From Pannonibacter carbonis (GTDB lineage: Bacteria > Pseudomonadota > Alphaproteobacteria > Rhizobiales > Stappiaceae), in contig NZ_PUDR01000001.1 in NCBI RefSeq assembly GCF_003012935.1, forward strand, positions 386,182-450,181: 64,000 bases of DNA, in the 5' to 3' direction. A program made the translations under genes and the position numbers. The number at the start of each line of letters is the position of its first letter. Position 1 is the stretch's first letter. A model generated the notes under the pieces. It saw only the letters and a list, made by a program, of their open reading frames with translations, ran no database searches and had not been told where the DNA came from. Positions 8,709-16,720 of this stretch are shown here, one piece after another.

Positions 8709-8917
8709 GTCATCCCCGCCTTGTGCGGAAGGGCGGAGGGGCGAGGCAAAGACGCCAAACTCTGGCAGCCGTCATGCCATGACTTGATCATGGCATCCAT
8801 GCCCTTGCCTCTCCATGCGGGTGACGAAGGACTTCGGGACCGGCGTTACCGATCAAATGGGTGCCATCAGACAGGAGAGGTCACGGCATGGATGCCATGG
8901 TCGAGCCATGGCATGAC
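8709..8917. repeat. Rhizobial-type intergenic palindromic repeats (REP-like pair)
   Basis: The gap between the creatininase and TRAP genes holds two repeat units. At 8709-8728 is a partial copy of a GTCATCCCCGCC...GTGCGG element also present at 13.3 kb. At 8771-8803 and 8885-8917 lie two 33-nt arms in opposite orientation that agree at about 29 positions, flanking an 81-nt spacer. Each arm can itself fold (CATG/CATGGCAT hairpin). The GTCATGCC...GGCATCCATGCC pattern is a familiar dispersed repeat of Hyphomicrobiales. No gene is seen here. Confidence 0.75.
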
Positions 8918-8932
8918 GAAGACATCAAGGTA

Positions 8933-10234
8933 TCACCAGGCGGTGGGCACCAGGGTGAGGATGACCGGCTCGCCGAAGGGGAGACCCGGCCAGAGGCACC
9001 AGACCAGAGCCACAAGGGCGAGCGGCAGCAGGAACACCGCCGCCCCTTCCGTGATTTCCGCAGGCTGTGACCGGGCAAGTCCCTGGATTATCAGCAGATT
9101 GAGCCCGGAGGGCGGCAGCACCAGCGCCGCCTGCAGCAGCATGACGAAATAGACCGCAAGCCAGACCGGATCGAGACCCAGCACGAGCGCTGCCGGCAAC
9201 AGGATCGGCAGGACGACGAGAAGCAGGCCAAGCCCGTCAAGCAGGAAGGCCAGCACGATGACCAGCAGGCTGAGCAGGACGATGAAGACGGCGACACCAG
9301 GCAGCCCCGTTACCAAATCCACCAGCGCGCCGAGAAAACCGGTGACCGACAGGCCGAGCAGCAGGGCCTTTGCGCCCGCCGCAATAGCCAGCAAGGAGGC
9401 CGCGCCGACGGCACTCTCAAAGGCGGTGTCTGCCAATTGGCGCAGAGGCAGACGGCGATAGACACCGCAGATGACCAGCACCGCCAGCGTAGCAGCAATC
9501 GCCGCCAGTTGCGCCGCTGCCAGATCGGCGAAGAACGCAAGGCTAACGAGGACGCCAAGCAAAAGCAGCAAGGGCACGCCGCCAATCAGCGCTTCCCGGC
9601 GGCGAGGGGCTGGCATTTTCTTGTGGCGCCGGCCAAAACGCGCCCCGAAGATCATGGCCATGACGACTAACAGCACCGAGAGCAACAGGCCTGGATAGAT
9701 CCCGGCGATCAGCAGATCACCGGCCGGCTGGTCCATCACCAGCCCCAGCATCATCAGCGGCATGGACGGCGGCAGCAGCAGGGTCAGCGTGCCGCTGCCG
9801 GCCATCAGACCCAGGACAAGCCAGCGCGGATAGCCGGCGGAAAGCAATCCGGGCATGGCAAGCGCGGCCAGCGCTGCCGTTGCCGCAACGCCCGAAGTGG
9901 TCAGGAAGCCAAGCAGAACACTGGCCGCTACCGCGGCAACCAGCAGGCCGCCGGGCCAGTGCCCGACCAGGGCCTGGCTGAACCGCAGCAACGTATCCGC
10001 CGCTGCCCCCTTCACCATCACGTGGGAGAAAAACAGGAACAGCGGAACCGCAAGCACGTCCTGCCGGTCAAGCGTTGCCAGCATCGTCGCCGGAATGCCG
10101 CCAACCGGGGCACCGGAGAGAAGCATCAACGCAAGCCCGACAAGCAGCAACCCGAGTGCGGCAGGCATGCGCATCAAAAGCAGGGACACAAGGAGAAACA
10201 GACCGCCAAGGCCGGTCATGGCATCGGCAGTCAT
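8933..10234 (-). CDS. TRAP transporter large permease (DctM family)
   Basis: 433 aa, almost entirely hydrophobic with about 12 predicted membrane segments. Family features include LDRQDVLAVPLFLFFSHVM near the first third and the LLPPSMPLMMLGLVMDQP segment. It forms the ion-coupled channel of a tripartite periplasmic transporter. Its ATG overlaps the stop of the small-permease gene by four bases (ATGA), so the pair is translationally coupled. Unlike the second TRAP system at 28-31 kb, no periplasmic binding-protein gene adjoins it. Substrate unknown. Confidence 0.87.
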   Translation of the reverse strand: MTADAMTGLGGLFLLVSLLLMRMPAALGLLLVGLALMLLSGAPVGGIPATMLATLDRQDVLAVPLFLFFSHVMVKGAAADTLLRFSQALVGHWPGGLLVAAVAASVLLGFLTTSGVAATAALAALAMPGLLSAGYPRWLVLGLMAGSGTLTLLLPPSMPLMMLGLVMDQPAGDLLIAGIYPGLLLSVLLVVMAMIFGARFGRRHKKMPAPRRREALIGGVPLLLLLGVLVSLAFFADLAAAQLAAIAATLAVLVICGVYRRLPLRQLADTAFESAVGAASLLAIAAGAKALLLGLSVTGFLGALVDLVTGLPGVAVFIVLLSLLVIVLAFLLDGLGLLLVVLPILLPAALVLGLDPVWLAVYFVMLLQAALVLPPSGLNLLIIQGLARSQPAEITEGAAVFLLPLALVALVWCLWPGLPFGEPVILTLVPTAW

Positions 10235-10734
10235 CGTGGCGCCTTGCGTCTGGCATCGGGTCTGGTGACGGGCGGACGTGGCGCCATATCCGTGACAGCC
10301 TGCAGGCTCAAAAGGGCAAATGCGGCTGGCAATGCGAGCCCCGCGACAACCGACCAGCCACCGTCCTCGAACGCTCCGCCCAGGTGCATCAGACCGAGCC
10401 CGGTGACCAGGAGCGAGACGGCAAGAACAAGAGCCTGGATCATGCGGGGGCCTGTTTTCAATGTACGCAATCGTCCCGCCCCGCGTCCGACAGGCTCGTT
10501 GAAGTGCTGCGGGCTCCAGTTGCGCCTCGCACTGTAGAGAAAGGCAAGCGGAAGAAGCGCGCCCCAGAGGCCGAGCAGCTGCGCAGCATCAACCGCATAG
10601 GGAACGGGACGATGCACGATGAAGCCTGACAGACCATCGAGGGCCAGCAGCAGACCAGCTGCTGAAAACAGGACCACCGCCAGCCAGGCCGCGCCAACGG
10701 ACAGACGGTTCACGAAGTCGGGCAGGCTCGGCAT
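10231..10734 (-). CDS. TRAP transporter small permease (DctQ family)
   Basis: 167 aa with four predicted membrane helices, the pattern of DctQ subunits that pair with DctM. I chose ATG 10734 (MPSLPDFVNRL) because GGAG sits 8-11 bases upstream; an in-frame GTG 33 bases earlier gives no ribosome site. The stop overlaps the large-permease start. Divergent from the 2-hydroxyacid dehydrogenase gene, from which it is separated by about 200 bp. The protein is more divergent than the DctQ at 29.9 kb, so the call leans on topology and on its partner. Confidence 0.75.
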   Translation of the reverse strand: MPSLPDFVNRLSVGAAWLAVVLFSAAGLLLALDGLSGFIVHRPVPYAVDAAQLLGLWGALLPLAFLYSARRNWSPQHFNEPVGRGAGRLRTLKTGPRMIQALVLAVSLLVTGLGLMHLGGAFEDGGWSVVAGLALPAAFALLSLQAVTDMAPRPPVTRPDARRKAPR

Positions 10735-10931
10735 GCTTACTCCCGCTCCGGGAACGAAGCGTGCCACCGGACCGCTCCGGCGCCTCTCCCCAGGCTCTGG
10801 CGCACTGTGTCAAAGGCGGCATGTCGGGTCAACCATCGCGCGAACCGGAAAGGCACGCGAAGCCCTTGCAAGCGCTGGCCGGCTGGTCTGTTATGCGGTC
10901 CTTGCCAGCGATCCGCCCGAAGGACATATCC

Positions 10932-11891
10932 ATGAGCCGCCCCGACATTCTCGTCCCTGCCCCGATGCGCGACATGATTCTCGACGGGCTGGAGCCGCAT
11001 TTCACCCTGCACAAGCTGTATGAGGCTGAGGACCGGGACGCCATGCTGGCCGATGTTGCCGAAAGGATCCGCGGCATCGCCATCTCGTTCCGGCCTGTCG
11101 ACAAGTCTCTGGTCGACAGGTTGCCGAAGCTCGAGATCGTCGCCAACTTCGGCGTCGGTTACGACAATGTGGATGCGGCCTACTGCGGCACGAAGGGCAT
11201 CATCGTCACCAACACGCCGGACGTGCTGACGGATGAAGTGGCCGATACGGCGATCGCGCTGATGATCATGACCATCCGCGAACTGCCGGCCGCCGAACGC
11301 TGGCTGCGGCAGGGCAAGTGGGTGAACCAGGGCGCGTTTCCCCTGACACGCGGCACCTTGCGTGGCCGCACGCTGGGCATTCTCGGCCTTGGCCGCATCG
11401 GCAAGGCCATTGCCGAACGGGCCGAAGCCTTCGGCATGGCGGTCCACTATCACGGCCGCAATCGGCAGGACGGCGTTGCCTATACCTATCACCCCAGCCT
11501 CATCAGCCTCGCAGAAGCCGTCGACACCTTGATGCTTGTCGCCCCCGGCGGCGAGGAAACGCGCCATATGGTTGGCGAGCGGGTGCTGGAAGCCCTCGGA
11601 CCGCAGGGGGTCGTGATCAACATCGGCCGAGGATCGGTGGTGAACGAAACGGCGCTGGCAGAAGCGCTGCGCAAGGGAACGATCCTGGCGGCGGGGCTCG
11701 ACGTGTTCGAAAATGAACCGCATGTGCCGCAGGCGCTGCTGGACCTGCCGAACGCCGTGCTTCTGCCGCATGTCGGCTCGGCGTCCGAGGCAACGCGCAA
11801 CGCGATGGGGCAGCTGGTCGTCGACAACCTGACCGGCTGGTTCCACCACCGCCGGGTGTTGACGCCGGTCGCGGAGACGCCTGTCGGCTGA
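10932..11891 (+). CDS. D-2-hydroxyacid dehydrogenase (glyoxylate/hydroxypyruvate reductase type)
   Basis: 319 aa from ATG 10932 (MSRPDILVP), 7 bases after AAGGA. The nucleotide-binding loop is GLGRIGKA near residue 155, and the catalytic triad of the family is intact: Arg in NIGRGSVVNE near 235, Glu in NEPH near 264 and His in LPHVGSA near 283. These NAD(P)H enzymes reduce glyoxylate, hydroxypyruvate or other 2-oxoacids. The variant with short N-terminus and FGVGYDNVD resembles GhrB-like/2-ketogluconate-type proteins of rhizobia. Physiological substrate cannot be fixed from sequence. Confidence 0.88.
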   Translation: MSRPDILVPAPMRDMILDGLEPHFTLHKLYEAEDRDAMLADVAERIRGIAISFRPVDKSLVDRLPKLEIVANFGVGYDNVDAAYCGTKGIIVTNTPDVLTDEVADTAIALMIMTIRELPAAERWLRQGKWVNQGAFPLTRGTLRGRTLGILGLGRIGKAIAERAEAFGMAVHYHGRNRQDGVAYTYHPSLISLAEAVDTLMLVAPGGEETRHMVGERVLEALGPQGVVINIGRGSVVNETALAEALRKGTILAAGLDVFENEPHVPQALLDLPNAVLLPHVGSASEATRNAMGQLVVDNLTGWFHHRRVLTPVAETPVG

Positions 11892-11914
11892 CTTCTTCCG
11901 CGGAGGAAGTTTTG
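11891..11914 (+). terminator. Possible weak terminator after the dehydrogenase gene
   Basis: Immediately at the stop codon, arms ACTTCTTCCG and CGGAGGAAGT (one mismatch) form a compact hairpin followed by only four T residues. It is a plausible but weak intrinsic terminator. Confidence 0.4.
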
Positions 11915-12024
11915 CACAAGGTTCACGCAAGCCTGGCAGCGCAAGTTGCAGATCGACCTCCGGTGCCCCTGTTGCAGGCATCGGAGAAACGGTTCGGCGG
12001 CGCCACCTGCCGGGGAGGCTTGCC

Positions 12025-12372
12025 ATGCGATCTGTTTCCGCAGCGACCAAAGACCTGCGCCGTCATCCGCGCCAGCGCACCCGCCTCAGGGCCGGACGGC
12101 TGGCCGACGCCGACAACCGGTTCCTGTGCGATTGCGGCATCTATGACGTGTCGGCGGGCGGCGCACGGCTGAGCATCCCGGAGGGGATCACCCTGCCCGA
12201 GGAGTTGGTGCTTTATGACGAGCTCGACAACACGGTGGCGCTGGCAACGATCCGCTGGCGGGCCGGAGCTCGGGTCGGGATTGCCTACGACGTCGCTCCG
12301 GCCAAGATGAAGTACTTCTCCTCACCGAAGCTGCGCGCTTTGTCGCAGCGTTACTATGCGTTGGTCGACTGA
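12025..12372 (+). CDS. PilZ-domain protein (c-di-GMP receptor candidate)
   Basis: 115 aa, a stand-alone PilZ domain. The c-di-GMP-binding signature is present: an Arg-rich RxxxR-type N-terminal motif (RRHPRQRTRL, residues 12-21) and DVSAGGAR (residues 41-48, matching D/NxSxxG). It would bind cyclic di-GMP in the cytoplasm and act on an unknown partner, commonly in motility or polysaccharide control. A GGDEF-EAL enzyme lies 28 kb away. It stands between the dehydrogenase and FKBP genes, all rightward, without obvious operon linkage. Confidence 0.85.
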   Translation: MRSVSAATKDLRRHPRQRTRLRAGRLADADNRFLCDCGIYDVSAGGARLSIPEGITLPEELVLYDELDNTVALATIRWRAGARVGIAYDVAPAKMKYFSSPKLRALSQRYYALVD

Positions 12373-12466
12373 CCCGTGACTTGACTTGCGCCCGCTCCTG
12401 CCCCCAATTCGGGACAGAGCAAGGACCCATGGCCATTCCCGGCCAGCGACGTGAAGAGGCGCATTG

Positions 12467-13228
12467 ATGTTCAAGCGAATTGCAGCGGCCCTGCTGACGA
12501 TCTTCCTGGCGGTTCCCGCCGCAGCAGAGGAGTTGCAGATGAAGGACCTGATCGTAGGCACCGGCGAGGAAGCCGATGTCGGCATGACCGTGAGCGTGCA
12601 TTACACAGGCTGGCTGATGGACGGCACCAAGTTCGATTCCAGTCTCGACCGGGGGCAGCCTTTCAGCTTCACCCTGGGCGAGCGCCGGGTGATCGCCGGC
12701 TGGGAACAGGGCGTGGTCGGCATGAAGGTCGGCGGCAAGCGCGAGCTGATCATTCCGCCGGAGCTGGCCTATGGCGAGCGCGGCGCTGGCGGCGTCATTC
12801 CGCCGAATGCCACGCTGAAGTTTGAAGTCGAGCTGCTGGGCGTGAAGAGCAAGAGCTTTTCCGAACTCACCAACGACAAGCTGAAGGAACGCATGGCCGC
12901 AGGCGCCACCGTGATCGACATCCGCACCCCGCAGGAATGGACCGAAACCGGCGTCATCGCCGGCGTCAATCTGGTCACGTTCTTCGACCCGGCCGGTCAG
13001 GTGAACCCGAACTTCGGTCCGGAACTGCAGAAGCTGGTCGATGACCCGTCGAAGGAACTGATCCTGATCTGCCGCTCTGGCAACCGCAGCTCGGTGCTGG
13101 CCAAGTATCTGGTCGACAACATCGGCTTCAGCAACCTCGGCCATGTCACCGAAGGCATGAACGGGTGGATCTCCGCCGGCGGCCCGGTGGAAGCCCCGAA
13201 GATGCCGGAAAACTGCTGGCTCTGCTGA
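12467..13228 (+). CDS. Secreted FKBP-type prolyl isomerase fused to a rhodanese domain
   Basis: 253 aa from ATG 12467, preceded by AGAGG. Signal peptide 1-20 (cleavage likely at AAA-EE). Residues 25-127 are an FKBP domain with [28 protein letters not shown] and [14 protein letters not shown], all typical of active isomerases. Residues 131-245 are a rhodanese-like domain with active-site loop CRSGNRSS (Cys202). The protein ends in a CxxC motif (Cys250, Cys253). Predicted periplasmic, it would combine proline isomerisation with sulfur or thiol chemistry, perhaps in folding of thiol-containing exported proteins. The function of the fusion is not known to me. A strong terminator follows. Confidence 0.85.
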   Translation: MFKRIAAALLTIFLAVPAAAEELQMKDLIVGTGEEADVGMTVSVHYTGWLMDGTKFDSSLDRGQPFSFTLGERRVIAGWEQGVVGMKVGGKRELIIPPELAYGERGAGGVIPPNATLKFEVELLGVKSKSFSELTNDKLKERMAAGATVIDIRTPQEWTETGVIAGVNLVTFFDPAGQVNPNFGPELQKLVDDPSKELILICRSGNRSSVLAKYLVDNIGFSNLGHVTEGMNGWISAGGPVEAPKMPENCWLC

Positions 13229-13246
13229 GAGTGGTTCTCGACATGG

Positions 13247-13275
13247 AAAAGCCGGCGCACGCGTCGGCTTTTTTT
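13247..13275 (+). terminator. Intrinsic terminator of the FKBP-rhodanese gene
   Basis: Stem AAGCCGGCG/CGTCGGCTT (one G-U pair) with loop CACG at 13249-13270, followed by a run of seven T. Nineteen bases after the stop codon. Confidence 0.85.
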
Positions 13276-13327
13276 GTATTTGGCAGCCTCGCGGAGACTC
13301 TTCAGCGGCAAAGGCCTAGACTCGGAA

Positions 13328-13430
13328 GTCATCCCGCCTCGTGCGGGGATCCAGCCTTGTGGCTCAAGATGCCGGTGCGTTCCCGTGCCATCGAGAGGCT
13401 GCATGGATCCCCGCACGAGGCGGGGATGAC
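13328..13430. repeat. Paired inverted copies of a GTCATCCCCGC repeat
   Basis: Arms at 13328-13352 and 13405-13430 are reverse complements differing only by one missing C. Each arm also folds on itself (ATCCCCGC/GCGGGGAT). The pair sits between two near-identical terminators (13247-13275 and 13461-13486). This is a REP/REPIN-like element; a decayed copy occurs at 8709. No gene is present between 13229 and 13512. Confidence 0.8.
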
Positions 13431-13460
13431 CGCCGAGGGAAAGGCATGCACTCAAGAAAA

Positions 13461-13486
13461 AAGCCGGCGCATGCGCCGGCTTTTTT
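13461..13486. terminator. Bidirectional intrinsic terminator
   Basis: A perfect 22-bp palindrome (AAGCCGGCGC/GCGCCGGCTT around AT, 13461-13482) flanked by A and T runs on both sides. It can stop both the rightward transcripts and the leftward SCP2 gene, whose stop is 27 bp away. The stem is almost the same as that at 13247-13275. Confidence 0.85.
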
Positions 13487-13512
13487 GTTTCAAGGCAAAA
13501 AGACCAGAGGTC

Positions 13513-13794
13513 TCAGAGGACGCTGCTGAGCTTCATGGCGACGCCCATGGCGCCGGCGACCTTGATCTTGCCGGACATGAACGCCATCGTCGGGTTCAGA
13601 TCGCCGGCCAGGAGGTCAGCCAGGTTGTCGGCGGAAATGGTGATGGTGCAGTCGGCGTCCGCGTCGTCATTGGTGACGTTCGTGCCCTGCATGACGATGA
13701 CGCCGGCGTCGCCGAGGTCGAACTTCACGCTCTCGTCGATGCCGCCACCGGCGACCTTGCCACGCACAGCTTCCGTCAGTTGTTCCAGCGTCAT
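13513..13794 (-). CDS. SCP2 sterol-binding domain protein
   Basis: 93 aa, a single SCP2-like domain: N-terminal helix MTLEQLTEAVRGKV, a middle GVIVMQGTNV strand pair and the C-terminal lipid-pocket segment PTMAFMSGKIKVAGAMGVAMKL, which is diagnostic. Such small cytoplasmic proteins bind fatty acyl or other hydrophobic ligands; bacterial roles are poorly defined. The start ATG follows GGGAGATGAG. Monocistronic, ending at the bidirectional terminator. Confidence 0.88.
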   Translation of the reverse strand: MTLEQLTEAVRGKVAGGGIDESVKFDLGDAGVIVMQGTNVTNDDADADCTITISADNLADLLAGDLNPTMAFMSGKIKVAGAMGVAMKLSSVL

Positions 13795-13983
13795 GTCTCA
13801 TCTCCCGAATGCCCGGCGCCTCTCGCCGGTTTGCACGGACCCAAGCATACCCTTTACGTAATCGTCAAGTGAGCTTTGCCTGTTGCCTGCAGATTACCGG
13901 GGAAGTGTAAGAACGGGATTACCAACCGGGGCGAGGAACTCCCGGCACGACCTCATCACAGACCGCACCGGGAGGGATCCTGA

Positions 13984-15783
13984 TCAGTGGTTGTTGCGCG
14001 GCAGACCCTTGCTGTGGGCCACGTCCTGGTAGGCAACGGCCGGCTTCAGCACCATGCCCTTGTCGAACTGCTCGACCATGCCGCGCTGGATTTCCTGCCA
14101 GGGCGTCTGGCTGGGCGCATAGGGGAAGCCCCCCTTGGCCACCAGATCAGCCTTGCGGCGGGCCAGTTCCTCATCGGACACCAGCATGTTGGCCGTGCCC
14201 CGGCCCAGATCGATGCGCACCCGGTCTCCGGTCTGGATCAGGGCCAGACCACCCATGGCGGCAGCCTCCGGCGCGGCGTTGAGGATCGACGGGGAGCCGG
14301 ACGTCCCGGACTGGCGGCCATCGCCGATGCAAGGCAGCGCCGTGATGCCGCGCTTGATGAGGGCTGCCGGCGGCTGCATGTTGACCACTTCCGCCCCGCC
14401 CGGATACCCGATCGGGCCCGTGCCCCGGATGAAGAGCATGCAGTACTCGTCGATCTCGAGCGCCGGATCGTCGATGCGGTGGTGGTAGTCCTCCGGACCC
14501 TCGAACACGATGGCACGGCCCTCGAAGGCCTCCGGATCGTCCGGGTTGGAGAGATAGCGGTCGCGGAATTCCTTCGAGATCACGCTCGTCTTCATGATGG
14601 CGCTGTCGAAGAGATTGCCCGAGAGATTGATGAAGCCCGCCTTCTCCTTCATCGGATTGTCGAAGCTGCGGATCACGTCCGGCAGATCGGTCGTGAAGTG
14701 GCCGCAGTTGTCGCCGATGGACTTGCCGTTGACGGTTACGGCATCGGGATGTGGCAGCTTGCCGTTGCGCATCAGCTCGGCAACGACGGCCGGAACACCG
14801 CCAGCGTGGTGATAGTCCTCGCCGAGATAGGCACCGGCCGGCTGCAGGTTAACCAGCAACGGCACATCTAGGCCGATTGCCTGCCAGTCATCATTGGTCA
14901 GCGTAACGCCCAGATGCGCGGCAATGGCGTTGAGATGGATCGGGGCGTTGGTGGAGCCACCGATGGCCGAGTTGACGACGATCGCGTTCTCGAAGGCCTT
15001 GCGGGTCATGATGTCGGAGGGCTTCAGGTCCTCCCAGACCATGTCGACGATGCGCCGGCCGGTCTCGTAGGCGATCTGGCCGCGCTCGCGGTAGGGCGCG
15101 GGAATGGCGGCCGAGCCGGGCAGCTGCATGCCGAGCGCCTCGGCGAGCGAGTTCATCGTCGTCGCCGTGCCCATGGTGTTGCAATAGCCGACGGAAGGCG
15201 CGGACGAGGCGACGAGGTCCATGAAGCCGTTGTAGTCGATCTCGCCAGCGGCGAGCTGCTGGCGTGCCTTCCAGACGATGGTGCCGGAGCCGGTGCGCTC
15301 GCCCTTGTGCCAGCCGTTGAGCATCGGGCCGACCGACAGGGCGATGGCCGGGATGTTGACGGTCGCCGCTGCCATCAGACAGGCCGGGGTGGTCTTGTCG
15401 CAGCCAATGGTCAGCACGACGCCGTCGATGGGATAGCCATAGAGCAGTTCGACGAGGCCGAGATAGGCAAGATTGCGGTCGAGCGTGGCGGTCGGGCGCT
15501 TGCCGGTCTCCTGGATCGGATGCACCGGAAACTCGAAGCAGATGCCGCCGGCCGCGACAATGCCCTCGCGCACGCGCTTGGCCAGCTCGAGATGATGCCG
15601 GTTGCAGGGCGACAGGTCCGAGCCGGTCTGGGCGATGCCGATGATCGGCTTGCCGGACTGCAGCTCCTCACGGGTGATGCCGAAATTGAGGTACCGTTCG
15701 ATGTAGAGCGCGGTCATGCCCGGATCGGACGGGTTGTCGAACCAGTTGCTGGACCGCAACGGGCGGCGCTTGCTCTCGGTCAT
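13984..15783 (-). CDS. IlvD/Edd-family dehydratase, sugar-acid type (arabinonate/xylonate-like)
   Basis: 599 aa. Iron-sulfur cysteines of the family are visible: DLSPCN (near Cys59), the GCDKTTPA motif (near Cys127) and GYCNTMG (near Cys200). The family dehydrates either dihydroxyacids (IlvD), 6-phosphogluconate (Edd) or aldonic acids. The N-terminal [25 protein letters not shown] and the length of about 600 fit the aldonate group (L-arabinonate, D-xylonate or related), not housekeeping IlvD. A GntR-family regulator is encoded directly upstream in the same direction (58 bp), which also suggests an inducible sugar-acid pathway. Exact substrate is unresolved. Confidence 0.85.
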   Translation of the reverse strand: MTESKRRPLRSSNWFDNPSDPGMTALYIERYLNFGITREELQSGKPIIGIAQTGSDLSPCNRHHLELAKRVREGIVAAGGICFEFPVHPIQETGKRPTATLDRNLAYLGLVELLYGYPIDGVVLTIGCDKTTPACLMAAATVNIPAIALSVGPMLNGWHKGERTGSGTIVWKARQQLAAGEIDYNGFMDLVASSAPSVGYCNTMGTATTMNSLAEALGMQLPGSAAIPAPYRERGQIAYETGRRIVDMVWEDLKPSDIMTRKAFENAIVVNSAIGGSTNAPIHLNAIAAHLGVTLTNDDWQAIGLDVPLLVNLQPAGAYLGEDYHHAGGVPAVVAELMRNGKLPHPDAVTVNGKSIGDNCGHFTTDLPDVIRSFDNPMKEKAGFINLSGNLFDSAIMKTSVISKEFRDRYLSNPDDPEAFEGRAIVFEGPEDYHHRIDDPALEIDEYCMLFIRGTGPIGYPGGAEVVNMQPPAALIKRGITALPCIGDGRQSGTSGSPSILNAAPEAAAMGGLALIQTGDRVRIDLGRGTANMLVSDEELARRKADLVAKGGFPYAPSQTPWQEIQRGMVEQFDKGMVLKPAVAYQDVAHSKGLPRNNH

Positions 15784-15841
15784 TCCAGTCTCTCCCTCAG
15801 AAATTGCCCGAGGCGTCAGGCCGGGCGGTCGTGTCGGATGA

Positions 15842-16615
15842 TCAGGTCAGGGACGGCCGCGCCGTCCCGCGTTGCAGGGCGATGGCGGTGTCGCGCTCGC
15901 CAAGGTCGAGGATATGGCCGGAGGCCTTGCGGGCGGCCGCGCGGTCGCGCAGGCGCAGGGCTTCGACCAGGGCGCCATGGGCCTCGATGGCTTCACCGGG
16001 AAGATCCGCCACCGCGTTGGAGGCATGCAGCGACAGGCGCATGGCGGTCTCGATGATGCCGGCCAGCTGCAGGAACACCTGGTTGCGGCTCGCCTTCAGG
16101 AGGGCAACGTGGAAGGCAACATCGGCTTCGGTGAAGCGCTCGAGGTCACCGCCGGAGTCACGCATCGCAGCGAAGGCATGCTCGACATCGGCAATGTCCT
16201 GTAGCGTTGCCCGCTGCGCAGCGAGCTCGGCGGCTGCGGGCTCGATGGCCCGGCGGGCTTCGAGGACATTGGTCAGAAGGCCGAAATCAAGGATCTGCGC
16301 GCCGATCCAGTCCAGCACCTCGGCATCCAGAATATTCCAGCTTTCCCTGGCGCAGACCTGTGTGCCGACGCGCGAGCGGGTCATGACCATGCCCTTGGAT
16401 TCCAGGGTCTTGAGCGCCTCGCGGATCACCGTGCGGCTGACGCCGTAGCGCAGGCACAGGTCATTCTCAGTCGGCAGCGTGGCACCGGGCGGAAATGCGC
16501 CGCCGCAGATGTCTGCGGCCAGCGCGCGCGTGACCATCTTGCGGACACGCGGACGGCGGGGCGGCGTCTGATCGTCATCGATCTCGGCAGCAGCTGGGCG
16601 GGAACTGGGCAGCAC
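15842..16615 (-). CDS. GntR-family regulator, FadR/FCD subfamily
   Basis: 257 aa. The winged helix lies near residues 25-95, with [24 protein letters not shown] (split here by its recognition helix around VSRTVIREA) as the family hallmark. Residues 115-240 form an all-helical FCD ligand domain with a metal-site pattern (Glu/Asp, then His in [15 protein letters not shown] and EAHGAL). FCD regulators usually bind organic or sugar acids and repress their catabolic genes. The next gene is the sugar-acid dehydratase, its probable target. Operator candidates lie just upstream. Confidence 0.9.
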   Translation of the reverse strand: MLPSSRPAAAEIDDDQTPPRRPRVRKMVTRALAADICGGAFPPGATLPTENDLCLRYGVSRTVIREALKTLESKGMVMTRSRVGTQVCARESWNILDAEVLDWIGAQILDFGLLTNVLEARRAIEPAAAELAAQRATLQDIADVEHAFAAMRDSGGDLERFTEADVAFHVALLKASRNQVFLQLAGIIETAMRLSLHASNAVADLPGEAIEAHGALVEALRLRDRAAARKASGHILDLGERDTAIALQRGTARPSLT

Positions 16616-16632
16616 GGGGCGTCTGGTCCTGT

Positions 16633-16673
16633 TGATCTGAATAGATCATACAGAAACAGTCATTCATCATACA
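16633..16673. promoter_or_regulatory. Candidate GntR operator region
   Basis: 18 bp before the regulator start is the perfect palindrome TGATCTgaatAGATCA (16633-16648). The octamer ATCATACA occurs at 16645-16652 and again at 16666-16673, exactly 21 bp (two helical turns) apart. This arrangement suits autoregulation by the GntR protein and co-control of the dehydratase gene. No binding data exist for it here. Confidence 0.55.
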
Positions 16674-16720
16674 AATGAAATCTCGTACACTGAGGGAGCG
16701 GGCGCGCCGTCCCGGCTGCC

